64,000 bases of DNA. It comes from Curvibacter lanceolatus ATCC 14669 (lineage in GTDB: Bacteria; Pseudomonadota; Gammaproteobacteria; Burkholderiales; Burkholderiaceae_C). Shown here one piece after another: positions 8,679-18,603 of the stretch. The position numbers and the translations under genes are program-made. The number at the start of each line of letters is the position of its first letter. The stretch's first letter is position 1. The notes under the pieces were generated by a model. That model searched no databases. It was not told the origin of the DNA and saw only the letters and a program-made list of their open reading frames with translations. The stretch spans positions 124,001 to 188,000 of the forward strand of contig NZ_KB906259.1 of NCBI RefSeq assembly GCF_000381265.1. The letters run 5' to 3'.

Positions 8679-9239
8679 ATGTCTGAAAACCAAGAACACC
8701 AGAATCAGGCCATGCCAGGCGGCCCGATGAGCCCCGAAGAGCAAGAAGCCGCCCAGGCGGCCAACGACGTCGAGGCCCTGGCCCAGGCGCAAGCCGAGCT
8801 GGCAGCCCTCAAGGCCAAGAGCGCGGATCTGGCCGACCAGTTCCTGCGCGCCAAGGCCGAGGCCGAGAACGCCCGCCGCCGCGCCGAGGAAGAAATTGCC
8901 AAGGCCCGCAAGTTCGGTATCGAGAGCTTTGCCGAAAGCCTGCTGCCCGTGTGCGACAGCCTGGAAGCCGGCCTGGCGATCAAGGACGCCAAGCCCGAGC
9001 AGATCCGCGAAGGCGCCGAAGCCACCCTGCGCCAGTTGACCGCCGCCCTCGAACGCAACAAGGTGCTGGCCATTGCGCCGGCTGCCGGCGCCAAGTTCGA
9101 CCCGCATCAGCACCAGGCCATCAGCATGGTGCCCGCCGACCAAGAGGCCAACACCGTGGTCAGCGTGCTGCAAAAGGGCTACCTGATTGCCGAACGCGTG
9201 CTGCGCCCCGCCCTGGTGACCGTGGCTGCACCCAAATAA
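8679..9239 (+). CDS. grpE: GrpE, nucleotide exchange factor of DnaK
   Basis: 186 residues. The N-terminal third is acidic and helical, giving the long coiled coil of the dimer (about residues 30-85, rich in Ala, Glu and Lys). The C-terminal beta domain carries [20 protein letters not shown] and [16 protein letters not shown], the DnaK contact region. Releases ADP from DnaK. First gene behind the sigma-32 promoter. Confidence 0.97.
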   Translation: MSENQEHQNQAMPGGPMSPEEQEAAQAANDVEALAQAQAELAALKAKSADLADQFLRAKAEAENARRRAEEEIAKARKFGIESFAESLLPVCDSLEAGLAIKDAKPEQIREGAEATLRQLTAALERNKVLAIAPAAGAKFDPHQHQAISMVPADQEANTVVSVLQKGYLIAERVLRPALVTVAAPK

Positions 9240-9281
9240 ATTTTCGGGTCTGGATGCCATCGGGGCTTGAAACCCCGACAG

Positions 9282-9290
9282 TTATCCACA
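9282..9290 (+). promoter_or_regulatory. Consensus DnaA box upstream of dnaK
   Basis: TTATCCACA, the exact high-affinity DnaA-binding 9-mer, stands alone in the 126-base grpE-dnaK gap. Just upstream CGGGG and CCCCG flank CTTGAAA (9266-9272), which resembles a sigma-32 -35 element, but no good -10 follows. A single box may be chance. Confidence 0.35.
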
Positions 9291-9365
9291 ACTCATCAAC
9301 AAGACAAACCAAACACGACGCGCTGGCGCCTCGCCCGGCGCGCAATCGAAATACAGGAGTAAATC

Positions 9366-11324
<1,959 letters not shown>

Positions 11325-11347
11325 TCCCCGGCTACGGCCACTTCGCC

Positions 11348-11390
11348 CGCCGCGCCGGACCCAGGCCTGGGACCTGCGCGGCGTTTGTGT
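11348..11390 (+). terminator. Intercistronic hairpin between dnaK and dnaJ
   Basis: CGCCGCGC (11348-11355) pairs with GCGCGGCG (11376-11383). A second stem, CCCAGG with CCTGGG, sits inside, and TTTGTGTT follows. It looks like a weak terminator or RNA-stabilising hairpin that would let less DnaJ than DnaK be made. Confidence 0.5.
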
Positions 11391-11411
11391 TGAATACGGC
11401 TCGGAAAACCA

Positions 11412-12545
11412 ATGGCTAAACGAGACTTTTACGAAGTCCTGGGCGTCGGCAAGACCGCCTCGGATGAAGAGATCAAGAAGGCTTATCGCAAATTGGCGAT
11501 GAAGCATCACCCTGACCGCAATCAGGGCGATGCGGCCAAGGCTGCCGAAGAGAAATTCAAGGAAGCCAAGGAAGCCTACGAAATGCTCAGCGACCCGCAG
11601 AAGCGGGCCGCCTATGACCAGCACGGCCATGCCGGCGTGGACCCAAACATGCGCGGCCCCGGTGGCGCTGAAGGCTTTGGCGGCTTTGCCGAAGCCTTTG
11701 GTGACATCTTCGGCGACATGTTCGGTCAGCAGCGTGGCGGACGTGCGGGTGGGCGTCAGGTCTACCGCGGCAGCGACCTCAGCTACGCCATGGAGGTCAC
11801 CCTCGAAGAGGCCGCCCGAGGCAAGGATGCGCAAATCCGCATCCCGAGCTGGGACAGCTGCGACACCTGCCATGGCACCGGCGCCAAGCCCGGCACCAGT
11901 GCCAAGACCTGCGGCACCTGCAATGGCCAGGGCAGCGTGCAGATGCGCCAGGGCTTCTTCAGCGTGCAACAGACCTGCCCCACCTGCCGAGGCAGTGGCA
12001 AGGTGATCCCCGAGCCCTGCACCGCCTGCCATGGCCAGGGCAAGATCAAGAAGCAGAAGACGCTGGAAGTGAAGATCCCGGCCGGCATCGACGACGGCAT
12101 GCGCATCCGCAGCGTCGGCAATGGCGAGCCCGGCACCAATGGCGGGCCACCCGGTGACCTGTACATCGAAATCCGGCTCAAGAAGCACGACATCTTCGAG
12201 CGCGACGGAGACGATCTGCACTGCTCCGTGCCGGTCAGCTTCATCACCGCCGCGCTGGGCGGCGAGATCGAAGTGCCCACCCTGCAAGGCAAGGCCGCCA
12301 TCGACATCCCTGAAGGCACCCAGGCCGGCAAGCAGTTCCGTCTGCGTGGCAAGGGCATCAAGGGGGTGCGCTCCAGCTACCCGGGCGACCTGTACTGCCA
12401 CATCGCGGTCGAGACCCCGGTCAAGCTCACCGAGTACCAGCGCAAGCTGTTGCGCGAACTGGAAGAATCGCTGAAGAAGGGCGGCGGCAAGCACTCCCCC
12501 AGCGGCGACAGCTGGACGGATCGACTGAAGAACTTCTTCAGCTGA
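11412..12545 (+). CDS. dnaJ: Chaperone DnaJ (Hsp40)
   Basis: 377 residues with full type I architecture. The J domain (1-70) carries HPD in KHHPDRN. It is followed by a Gly/Phe-rich linker ([17 protein letters not shown]) and four CxxCxGxG zinc repeats ([32 protein letters not shown]). The C-terminal substrate domain follows. Stimulates DnaK ATPase and delivers clients. Third gene of the heat-shock operon, with a terminator directly behind. Confidence 0.99.
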   Translation: MAKRDFYEVLGVGKTASDEEIKKAYRKLAMKHHPDRNQGDAAKAAEEKFKEAKEAYEMLSDPQKRAAYDQHGHAGVDPNMRGPGGAEGFGGFAEAFGDIFGDMFGQQRGGRAGGRQVYRGSDLSYAMEVTLEEAARGKDAQIRIPSWDSCDTCHGTGAKPGTSAKTCGTCNGQGSVQMRQGFFSVQQTCPTCRGSGKVIPEPCTACHGQGKIKKQKTLEVKIPAGIDDGMRIRSVGNGEPGTNGGPPGDLYIEIRLKKHDIFERDGDDLHCSVPVSFITAALGGEIEVPTLQGKAAIDIPEGTQAGKQFRLRGKGIKGVRSSYPGDLYCHIAVETPVKLTEYQRKLLRELEESLKKGGGKHSPSGDSWTDRLKNFFS

Positions 12546-12570
12546 ACCCCGCATTCAGCGCCGCAAGCCC

Positions 12571-12596
12571 AAGCCCGCTACCCAGCGGGCTTTTTT
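12571..12596 (+). terminator. Terminator of grpE-dnaK-dnaJ
   Basis: AAGCCCGC, a TACCCA loop and GCGGGCTT, followed by a run of six T. Confidence 0.9.
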
Positions 12597-12715
12597 GCGC
12601 CCCAAGACCCGATGCATGGCTCACCAAACACGAGCTCAGCTCCCACCCTCAGCGACGGAAGCCATCGCCGATAGAGATATCAAAGGCCTAAAATCCCAAG
12701 GAAAATACGCATCAC

Positions 12716-12730
12716 ATCTCAATCCGAGAT
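12716..12730. promoter_or_regulatory. Possible LysR-type operator
   Basis: ATCTC, AATCC and GAGAT form a 15-base inverted repeat that contains a T-N11-A core (12717-12729), the usual LysR-family recognition pattern. It ends 11 bases before the start codon of the LysR gene, where it could serve autoregulation. Confidence 0.35.
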
Positions 12731-12741
12731 GAAAACACCCC

Positions 12742-13731
12742 ATGAAAAGCTCTGAGCGCAACTTTGCCCGCCGAATCGACCTGACCTCGCTGCAGCTGTT
12801 CGTGGCCGTCTGCGAGTTGGGCAGCATCGGCAAGGCCGCCGAGCGCGAATTCATCGCCGCCTCGGCCGTCAGCAAGCGCCTGAGCGACCTGGAAGCCACG
12901 GTCGACACCCAGCTGCTGTACCGGCACAGCCGCGGCGTGCGCCTGACCCCGGCTGGCGAGAGCCTGCTGCACCACGCCCGCACCGTGTTGTATGGCCTGG
13001 AGAAGATGCAGGGCGAGTTGAGCGAATACGCCGATGGGGTGCGCGGGCACGTGCGCATCCACGCCAATATTTCAGCCATCGTGCAGTTTCTGCCCGAAGA
13101 CCTGGGCGCCTTCACCCGCCAGCACGAGCAGATCAAGATCGACCTCGAAGAACACCTGAGCCCGGACGTCATGCAGGCTGTGACCGAGGGGGCCGCCGAC
13201 CTGGGCATCTGCCACGTGCGAGATCAGGCCAGCACCGGCACGCCGCTGCAGACCCTGCCCTACCGGGAAGACCGCCTGGTGCTGGTGGTGCCGCAACATC
13301 ACCCGCTGGCCCAACAGGACAGCGCCCACTTCGCCGACGTGCTCGACCACGACATCGTGGGCCTGCACGCCAACAGCAGCATCAGCCTGGCCATGCAGCA
13401 GGCCGCAGCGCGCGCCGGGCGCGCGCTGAAGTTGCGCATCCAGGTCACCGGGCTGGATGCCATGTACCGCATGATCGACAACGGCCTGGGCGTGGGCGTG
13501 TTGCCCGACCGGGCCTTTGCCCTGATGCAAGGCGTTGGCCAGCTGCAGGCCGTGGCGCTGAAAGACGAGTGGGCCCACCGCGAACTGCGCATCGTGGCCC
13601 GCGACTTCCAGGCCCTGCCCATGACCGCCCGCCTGCTGGCCGACCACCTGCGGGCCAGCAGCCCGCCGCCACTACCCCATGCGGCCGGCATGGTGGGCAC
13701 CGCCCTGCCTGCCGAGCCCCTGCCCGCCTAA
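12742..13731 (+). CDS. LysR-family transcriptional regulator
   Basis: 329 residues. The N-terminal winged helix-turn-helix (about 15-75) includes GSIGKAAEREFIAASAVSKR. The rest is the periplasmic-binding-like effector domain (about 100-310). The C-terminal 20 residues are Pro/Ala rich and probably disordered. It lies in the same direction 33 bases before leuC, so it may control or be co-transcribed with the leucine genes. The effector cannot be told from the sequence; an intermediate of leucine synthesis is one guess from context. An inverted repeat overlaps its ribosome-site region. Confidence 0.92.
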   Translation: MKSSERNFARRIDLTSLQLFVAVCELGSIGKAAEREFIAASAVSKRLSDLEATVDTQLLYRHSRGVRLTPAGESLLHHARTVLYGLEKMQGELSEYADGVRGHVRIHANISAIVQFLPEDLGAFTRQHEQIKIDLEEHLSPDVMQAVTEGAADLGICHVRDQASTGTPLQTLPYREDRLVLVVPQHHPLAQQDSAHFADVLDHDIVGLHANSSISLAMQQAAARAGRALKLRIQVTGLDAMYRMIDNGLGVGVLPDRAFALMQGVGQLQAVALKDEWAHRELRIVARDFQALPMTARLLADHLRASSPPPLPHAAGMVGTALPAEPLPA

Positions 13732-13764
13732 AATCACCCTCCTCACGAAAGACCAGAGACCACC

Positions 13765-15186
13765 ATGGGACGCACCCTTTACGACAAGATCTGGGACGAG
13801 CACGTCGTCCACACCGAAGAAGACGGCACCGCCGTGCTCTACATCGACCGCCACCTGGTGCACGAAGTGACCAGCCCGCAAGCCTTTGAAGGCCTGCGCG
13901 AGGCCGGCCGCAAGGTCTGGCGCGTGAGCTCCATCGTGGCCACCGCCGACCACAACACCCCCACCACCGGCTGGGAGCTGGGCTACGACGGCATCACCGA
14001 CCCGATCAGCAAAGAGCAGATCACCACGCTGGACAGCAACATCAAGGAATTCGGTGCTGCGGCCTTCTTCCCCTTCATGTCCAAGCGCCAGGGCATCGTG
14101 CACGTGATCGGCCCCGAAAACGGCGCCACCCTGCCGGGCATGACCGTGGTCTGCGGTGATTCGCACACCTCCACCCATGGCGCCTTCGGTGCGCTCGCCC
14201 ACGGCATCGGCACCAGCGAAGTCGAACACGTGATGGCCACCCAGACCCTGCTGGCCAAGAAGGCCAAGAACCTGCTGATCAAGGTGGAAGGCAACGTGGC
14301 CAAGGGCGTCACCGCCAAGGACATCGTGCTGGCCATCATCGGCAAGATCGGCACGGCAGGCGGCACCGGCTACACCATCGAGTTTGCCGGCTCGGCCATC
14401 CGTGCCCTGTCCATGGAAGGCCGCATGACCGTGTGCAACATGGCCATCGAGGCCGGCGCACGCGCCGGTCTGGTGGCGGTGGACGACAAGACCATCGACT
14501 ACGTCAAGGGCCGCCCGCTGGCGCCCTCGGGCGTCGAGCTGGAACACGCCATCACCTACTGGAAGACCCTGCACTCCGACGCTGACGCCACGTTCGACGC
14601 CGTGGTCGAGCTGGATGCGGCGCAGATCGTGCCGCAGGTCACCTGGGGCACCTCGCCCGAAATGGTGCTGGGCGTGGACGCCCGCATCCCCGACCCCGAC
14701 AAGGAAAAAGACGCCAACAAGCGCGGCGCCATCGAACGCGCCCTGACCTACATGGGGCTGGAGCCCGGCAAGCCGATCAATGACATCTTTGTCGACAAGG
14801 TGTTCATCGGCTCGTGCACCAACAGCCGCATCGAAGACATGCGCGAAGCCGCTGCCGTGGTGAAGAAGCTGGGCCAGAAAGTGGCCAAGAACATCTTGGT
14901 GGCCATGGTGGTGCCCGGCTCCGGCCTGGTGAAGGAACAGGCCGAGCGCGAAGGCCTGGACCAGATCTTCAAGGCCGCCGGCTTTGAATGGCGCGAACCC
15001 GGCTGCTCGATGTGCCTGGCCATGAACGCCGACCGCCTGGAGCCCGGCGAGCGCTGCGCCTCCACCAGCAACCGCAATTTCGAAGGCCGCCAGGGCGCCG
15101 GTGGCCGCACCCACCTGGTGAGCCCGGCCATGGCCGCCGCCGCCGCCGTGCACGGCCACTTCGTCGACATCCGCCAATTCGCCTGA
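13765..15186 (+). CDS. leuC: 3-isopropylmalate dehydratase large subunit
   Basis: 473 residues, aconitase family. With LeuD it isomerises 2-isopropylmalate to 3-isopropylmalate. The 4Fe-4S cluster cysteines are in [12 protein letters not shown]-type (FIGSCTNSR) and in [28 protein letters not shown] is the substrate-site motif. First biosynthetic gene of the leu cluster, 33 bases after the LysR gene. Confidence 0.98.
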   Translation: MGRTLYDKIWDEHVVHTEEDGTAVLYIDRHLVHEVTSPQAFEGLREAGRKVWRVSSIVATADHNTPTTGWELGYDGITDPISKEQITTLDSNIKEFGAAAFFPFMSKRQGIVHVIGPENGATLPGMTVVCGDSHTSTHGAFGALAHGIGTSEVEHVMATQTLLAKKAKNLLIKVEGNVAKGVTAKDIVLAIIGKIGTAGGTGYTIEFAGSAIRALSMEGRMTVCNMAIEAGARAGLVAVDDKTIDYVKGRPLAPSGVELEHAITYWKTLHSDADATFDAVVELDAAQIVPQVTWGTSPEMVLGVDARIPDPDKEKDANKRGAIERALTYMGLEPGKPINDIFVDKVFIGSCTNSRIEDMREAAAVVKKLGQKVAKNILVAMVVPGSGLVKEQAEREGLDQIFKAAGFEWREPGCSMCLAMNADRLEPGERCASTSNRNFEGRQGAGGRTHLVSPAMAAAAAVHGHFVDIRQFA

Positions 15187-15206
15187 CCCAGAAGGAGACC
15201 CTTGCC

Positions 15207-15335
15207 ATGAACCGCATCACCACCTTCCTGACCCTGTCTGCCCTGGTGGCCCTGATGGGCTGCAACACCGTCAAGGGCCTGGGCGAAGACGTCCAGAAAG
15301 CCGGCTCGGCAATCGAAAACGCGGCCAAAAAGTAA
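15207..15335 (+). CDS. Entericidin-like small lipoprotein
   Basis: 42 residues: a short positive start (MNRITTF), a hydrophobic segment and a lipobox ALMGCNTV with the acylated cysteine near residue 20. A small helical tail contains GLGEDVQKAGSAIENAAK. This matches the entericidin A/B family of cell-envelope lipoproteins. GAAGGAGA upstream gives a strong ribosome site. It sits between leuC and leuD with gaps of about 20 bases on both sides, so it is probably made from the leu transcript. The placement is common in Burkholderiales; its role there is unknown. Confidence 0.9.
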   Translation: MNRITTFLTLSALVALMGCNTVKGLGEDVQKAGSAIENAAKK

Positions 15336-15356
15336 GCCACAAGGCCCTGACTCATC

Positions 15357-16007
15357 ATGCAAAAATTCACCGTACACAAGGGCATCGTGGCCCCGATGGA
15401 CCGCGAGAACGTCGACACCGACGCGATCATTCCCAAGCAGTTCCTGAAGTCGATCCGCAAGACCGGCTTTGGCCCCAACCTGTTTGACGAATGGCGCTAC
15501 CTGGACCACGGCGAGCCCGGCCAGGACCCGGCCAGCCGCAAGCCCAACCCCGACTTCGTGCTGAACCTGCCGCGCTATGCCGGCGCCTCGGTGCTGCTGG
15601 CCCGCAAGAACTTTGGCTGCGGCTCCTCACGCGAGCACGCGCCCTGGGCCCTGGACCAGTTCGGCTTTCGCGCCATCATTGCGCCCAGCTTTGCCGACAT
15701 CTTCTTCAACAACAGCTTCAAGAACGGCCTGCTGCCCATCGTGTTGCCCGAAAGCACCGTGGCGCAACTGTTCGATGCCGTGCTGGCCTTCCCGGGCTAC
15801 CAGCTCACCATCGACCTGGAACGCCAGGTCATCGTGCGCCCGCAAGGCGAAGAAATCCCGTTCGAGGTCAATGCCTTCCGCAAATACTGCCTGCTCAACG
15901 GCCTGGACGACATTGGCCTGACCCTGCGTCACGCCGACAAGATCAAGCTGTTCGAGGCCGAACGCCTGGCCCAGAAGCCCTGGCTGGCCCAGACCATGAT
16001 CGGCTGA
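15357..16007 (+). CDS. leuD: 3-isopropylmalate dehydratase small subunit
   Basis: 216 residues. Swivelling domain partner of LeuC. The family pattern is clear: [17 protein letters not shown] near the start, then [16 protein letters not shown] and [13 protein letters not shown]. Length is slightly above the 200-residue E. coli protein, as usual for betaproteobacteria. It is the third cistron of the leu cluster. Confidence 0.98.
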   Translation: MQKFTVHKGIVAPMDRENVDTDAIIPKQFLKSIRKTGFGPNLFDEWRYLDHGEPGQDPASRKPNPDFVLNLPRYAGASVLLARKNFGCGSSREHAPWALDQFGFRAIIAPSFADIFFNNSFKNGLLPIVLPESTVAQLFDAVLAFPGYQLTIDLERQVIVRPQGEEIPFEVNAFRKYCLLNGLDDIGLTLRHADKIKLFEAERLAQKPWLAQTMIG

Positions 16008-16036
16008 TCGCCCGCCTCATTTAACGAATTCAACCC

Positions 16037-16056
16037 AGGCCGACCCAGGTCGGCCT
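16037..16056. repeat. 20-bp inverted repeat between leuD and leuB
   Basis: AGGCCGACC and GGTCGGCCT are separated by CA, 17 bases before the leuB start. No T run follows, so it is not an ordinary terminator. It could be an RNA-stability hairpin or a protein-binding palindrome. Confidence 0.5.
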
Positions 16057-16072
16057 CACCCTGATCCATCCC

Positions 16073-17161
16073 ATGAAAATCGCAATCCTGCCGGGTGACG
16101 GCATTGGCACAGAAATCGTCGCCGAGGCCGTCAAGGTCCTGAACGTGCTGGACCTCCAGTTTGAAACCGAAACCGCCCTGGTGGGCGGCGCCGCCTACGA
16201 GGCCCACGGCCACCCGCTGCCCGAATCGACCCTGAAGCTGGCCAAAGAGGCCGATGCCATCCTGTTCGGCGCCGTGGGCGACTGGAAATACGACAAGCTC
16301 GACCGCCCCCTGCGCCCTGAGCAGGCCATTCTGGGCCTGCGCAAGAACCTGGGCCTGTTTGCCAACTTCCGCCCCGCCATCTGCTACGAGCAGCTCGTGG
16401 GCGCCTCCAGCCTCAAGCCAGAGCTGATCGCCGGTCTGGACATCCTGATCATCCGCGAGCTGACGGGCGACATCTACTTCGGTCAACCCCGGGGTCGCCG
16501 CACCGCGGTGGACGGCCACTTCCCCGGCGCCGAAGAAGCCTTCGACACCATGCGCTACTCGCGCCCTGAAGTGGAACGCATCGCCCATGTGGCCTTCCAG
16601 GCGGCCCGCAAGCGCAGCAAGCGCGTGACCAGCGTGGACAAGGCCAACGTGCTCGAAACCTTCCAGTTCTGGAAGGACATCATGATCGAAGTGGGCCAGC
16701 AGTACCCCGACGTGGAACTCGACCACATGTACGTCGACAACGCGGCCATGCAACTGGTCAAGGCGCCGAAGAAATTCGACGTGGTGGTGACCGGCAACAT
16801 GTTCGGCGACATCCTGTCCGACGAAGCGGCCATGTTGACCGGCTCCATCGGCATGCTGCCCTCGGCCAGCCTGAATTCGAGCAACCAGGGCCTGTACGAA
16901 CCGAGCCACGGCAGCGCCCCCGACATCGCGGGCAAGGGCATCGCCAATCCTTTGGCTACAATACTGTCCGCTGCCATGATGCTCCGCTTCTCCCTCAACC
17001 AAGCCGAAGCCGCCGACCGAATCGAGTCCGCGGTGCAATCGGTGCTGGCTGCTGGCCTCAGAACCGTTGACATCTACTCGGAAGGCACCACCAAGGTCAG
17101 CACCCGCGAGATGGGTGATGCCGTGGTGGCCGCCATGACCAAGACGACCATTAAAGGCTAA
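16073..17161 (+). CDS. leuB: 3-isopropylmalate dehydrogenase
   Basis: 362 residues. NAD-dependent oxidative decarboxylation of 3-isopropylmalate to 2-oxoisocaproate, the step before transamination to leucine. Begins [15 protein letters not shown]. The substrate and metal motifs are [30 protein letters not shown] and the [21 protein letters not shown] region, and [18 protein letters not shown] binds NAD. Normal length. A GC-rich hairpin (CCCCGGC at 17187, GCCGGGG at 17201) lies between it and asd, without an adjacent T run. Confidence 0.98.
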   Translation: MKIAILPGDGIGTEIVAEAVKVLNVLDLQFETETALVGGAAYEAHGHPLPESTLKLAKEADAILFGAVGDWKYDKLDRPLRPEQAILGLRKNLGLFANFRPAICYEQLVGASSLKPELIAGLDILIIRELTGDIYFGQPRGRRTAVDGHFPGAEEAFDTMRYSRPEVERIAHVAFQAARKRSKRVTSVDKANVLETFQFWKDIMIEVGQQYPDVELDHMYVDNAAMQLVKAPKKFDVVVTGNMFGDILSDEAAMLTGSIGMLPSASLNSSNQGLYEPSHGSAPDIAGKGIANPLATILSAAMMLRFSLNQAEAADRIESAVQSVLAAGLRTVDIYSEGTTKVSTREMGDAVVAAMTKTTIKG

Positions 17162-17242
17162 GCAGTAGCCCGGTTCGTCACGCCCTCCCCGGCCCGACGA
17201 GCCGGGGTGAAGAAGATTTCATTTTTCTGAAAGGGCAATGTG

Positions 17243-18379
17243 ATGAAGGTAGGTAATCTTGTAGGTTTGGTGGGTTGGCGCGGCATGGTCGGCTCGGTGC
17301 TGATCGACCGCATGACGGCTGAAGGCGACTTCGGCCTGATCGAACCCGTTTTCTTCTCGACGTCGAATGCCGGTGGCAAGGCCCCCGCGCAAGCCAAGAA
17401 CGAAACCGTTCTGCAAGACGCCTACGACATCGCAGCCCTCAAGCGCTGCGACATCATCATCACCGCCCAAGGCGGCGACTACACCACCGAAGTGTTCCCC
17501 AAGCTGCGTGCAGCGGGCTGGAACGGCCACTGGATCGACGCGGCCTCCACGCTGCGCATGAAGGACGACGCCGTCATCATCCTGGACCCGGTGAACCTGC
17601 CCGTGATCCAGAGCGCGCTCGCCAAGGGCGGCAACAACTGGGTGGGCGGCAACTGCACCGTCAGCTGCATGCTGATGGGTGTGGGCGCGCTGTACAAGGC
17701 AGGCCTGGTCGAATGGATGTCCACCCAGACCTACCAAGCCGCATCGGGCGGCGGCGCTCAGCACATGCGTGAGCTGCTGACCCAGTTCGGCACCCTGAAC
17801 GCCGAAGTGCGCAACCTGCTGGACGACCCCAAGAGCGCCATCCTGGAAATCGACCGCAAGGTCATCGCCAAGCAGCGCAGCCTCAGCGAAGCTGAAACTG
17901 CCAACTTCGGCGTGCCCCTGGGTGGCAGCCTGATCCCCTGGATCGACAAGGACCTGGGCAACGGCGTCAGCCGCGAAGAATGGAAGGGCATGGCCGAGAC
18001 CAACAAGATCCTGGGCATCGGTGAAGGCTTCAACGCCCCCGCCATCCCGGTCGACGGTTTCTGCGTGCGCGTGGGTGCCATGCGCTGCCACAGCCAGGCC
18101 CTGACCTTCAAGCTCAAGAAGGACGTGCCCGTGGCCGACATCGAAGCCATGATCGCCGCCGACAACCCCTGGGCCAAGGTGGTCCCCAACACCCGTGAAG
18201 CCACCATCAAGGACCTGACCCCGGTGGCCGTGACCGGCACCCTGACGATTCCCGTGGGCCGCGTGCGCAAGCTCGCCATGGGCCCGGAGTACGTGGGCGC
18301 CTTCACCATCGGCGACCAGTTGCTGTGGGGTGCTGCAGAGCCGCTGCGCCGCATGCTGCGCATCCTGTTGGACGCGTGA
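17243..18379 (+). CDS. asd: Aspartate-semialdehyde dehydrogenase
   Basis: 378 residues. NADPH-dependent reduction of aspartyl phosphate to aspartate semialdehyde, at the branch to lysine, diaminopimelate, threonine and methionine. Begins [18 protein letters not shown] (nucleotide loop). The catalytic cysteine is in GGNCTVSCM, near residue 138. The ATG at 17243 is preferred because AAGGG lies eight bases upstream; an in-frame GTG is directly before it. Follows leuB by 81 bases. Confidence 0.98.
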   Translation: MKVGNLVGLVGWRGMVGSVLIDRMTAEGDFGLIEPVFFSTSNAGGKAPAQAKNETVLQDAYDIAALKRCDIIITAQGGDYTTEVFPKLRAAGWNGHWIDAASTLRMKDDAVIILDPVNLPVIQSALAKGGNNWVGGNCTVSCMLMGVGALYKAGLVEWMSTQTYQAASGGGAQHMRELLTQFGTLNAEVRNLLDDPKSAILEIDRKVIAKQRSLSEAETANFGVPLGGSLIPWIDKDLGNGVSREEWKGMAETNKILGIGEGFNAPAIPVDGFCVRVGAMRCHSQALTFKLKKDVPVADIEAMIAADNPWAKVVPNTREATIKDLTPVAVTGTLTIPVGRVRKLAMGPEYVGAFTIGDQLLWGAAEPLRRMLRILLDA

Positions 18380-18406
18380 TCTATTTACAAAGGTAACCAA
18401 ACGAAA

Positions 18407-18442
18407 CCGCCCGGACGTTGTCAATTGGCAACGTCCGGGCGG
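18407..18442. repeat. Perfect 14-bp hairpin after asd
   Basis: CCGCCCGGACGTTG (18407-18420) and CAACGTCCGGGCGG (18429-18442) are perfect complements around TCAATTGG, whose core CAATTG is itself palindromic. No T run follows on either strand. It may be an RNA 3'-end stabiliser, a Rho-assisted end of the asd transcript or a protein site. Confidence 0.7.
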
Positions 18443-18603
18443 CTCCGTTAGCAGACCTCAAAGCGTGCCGCAAGCTTCCAAGGCACGTCAGCTTGTCAGC
18501 ATAAGGCCTTGATGCTATGGTGCTTTTTCACTATTTGAGTTCGGGACAAGTTACAAATGTTGAAAAAAGATTTGCCATGCAACCTGCTCCCGAGCGCCAA
18601 GGC

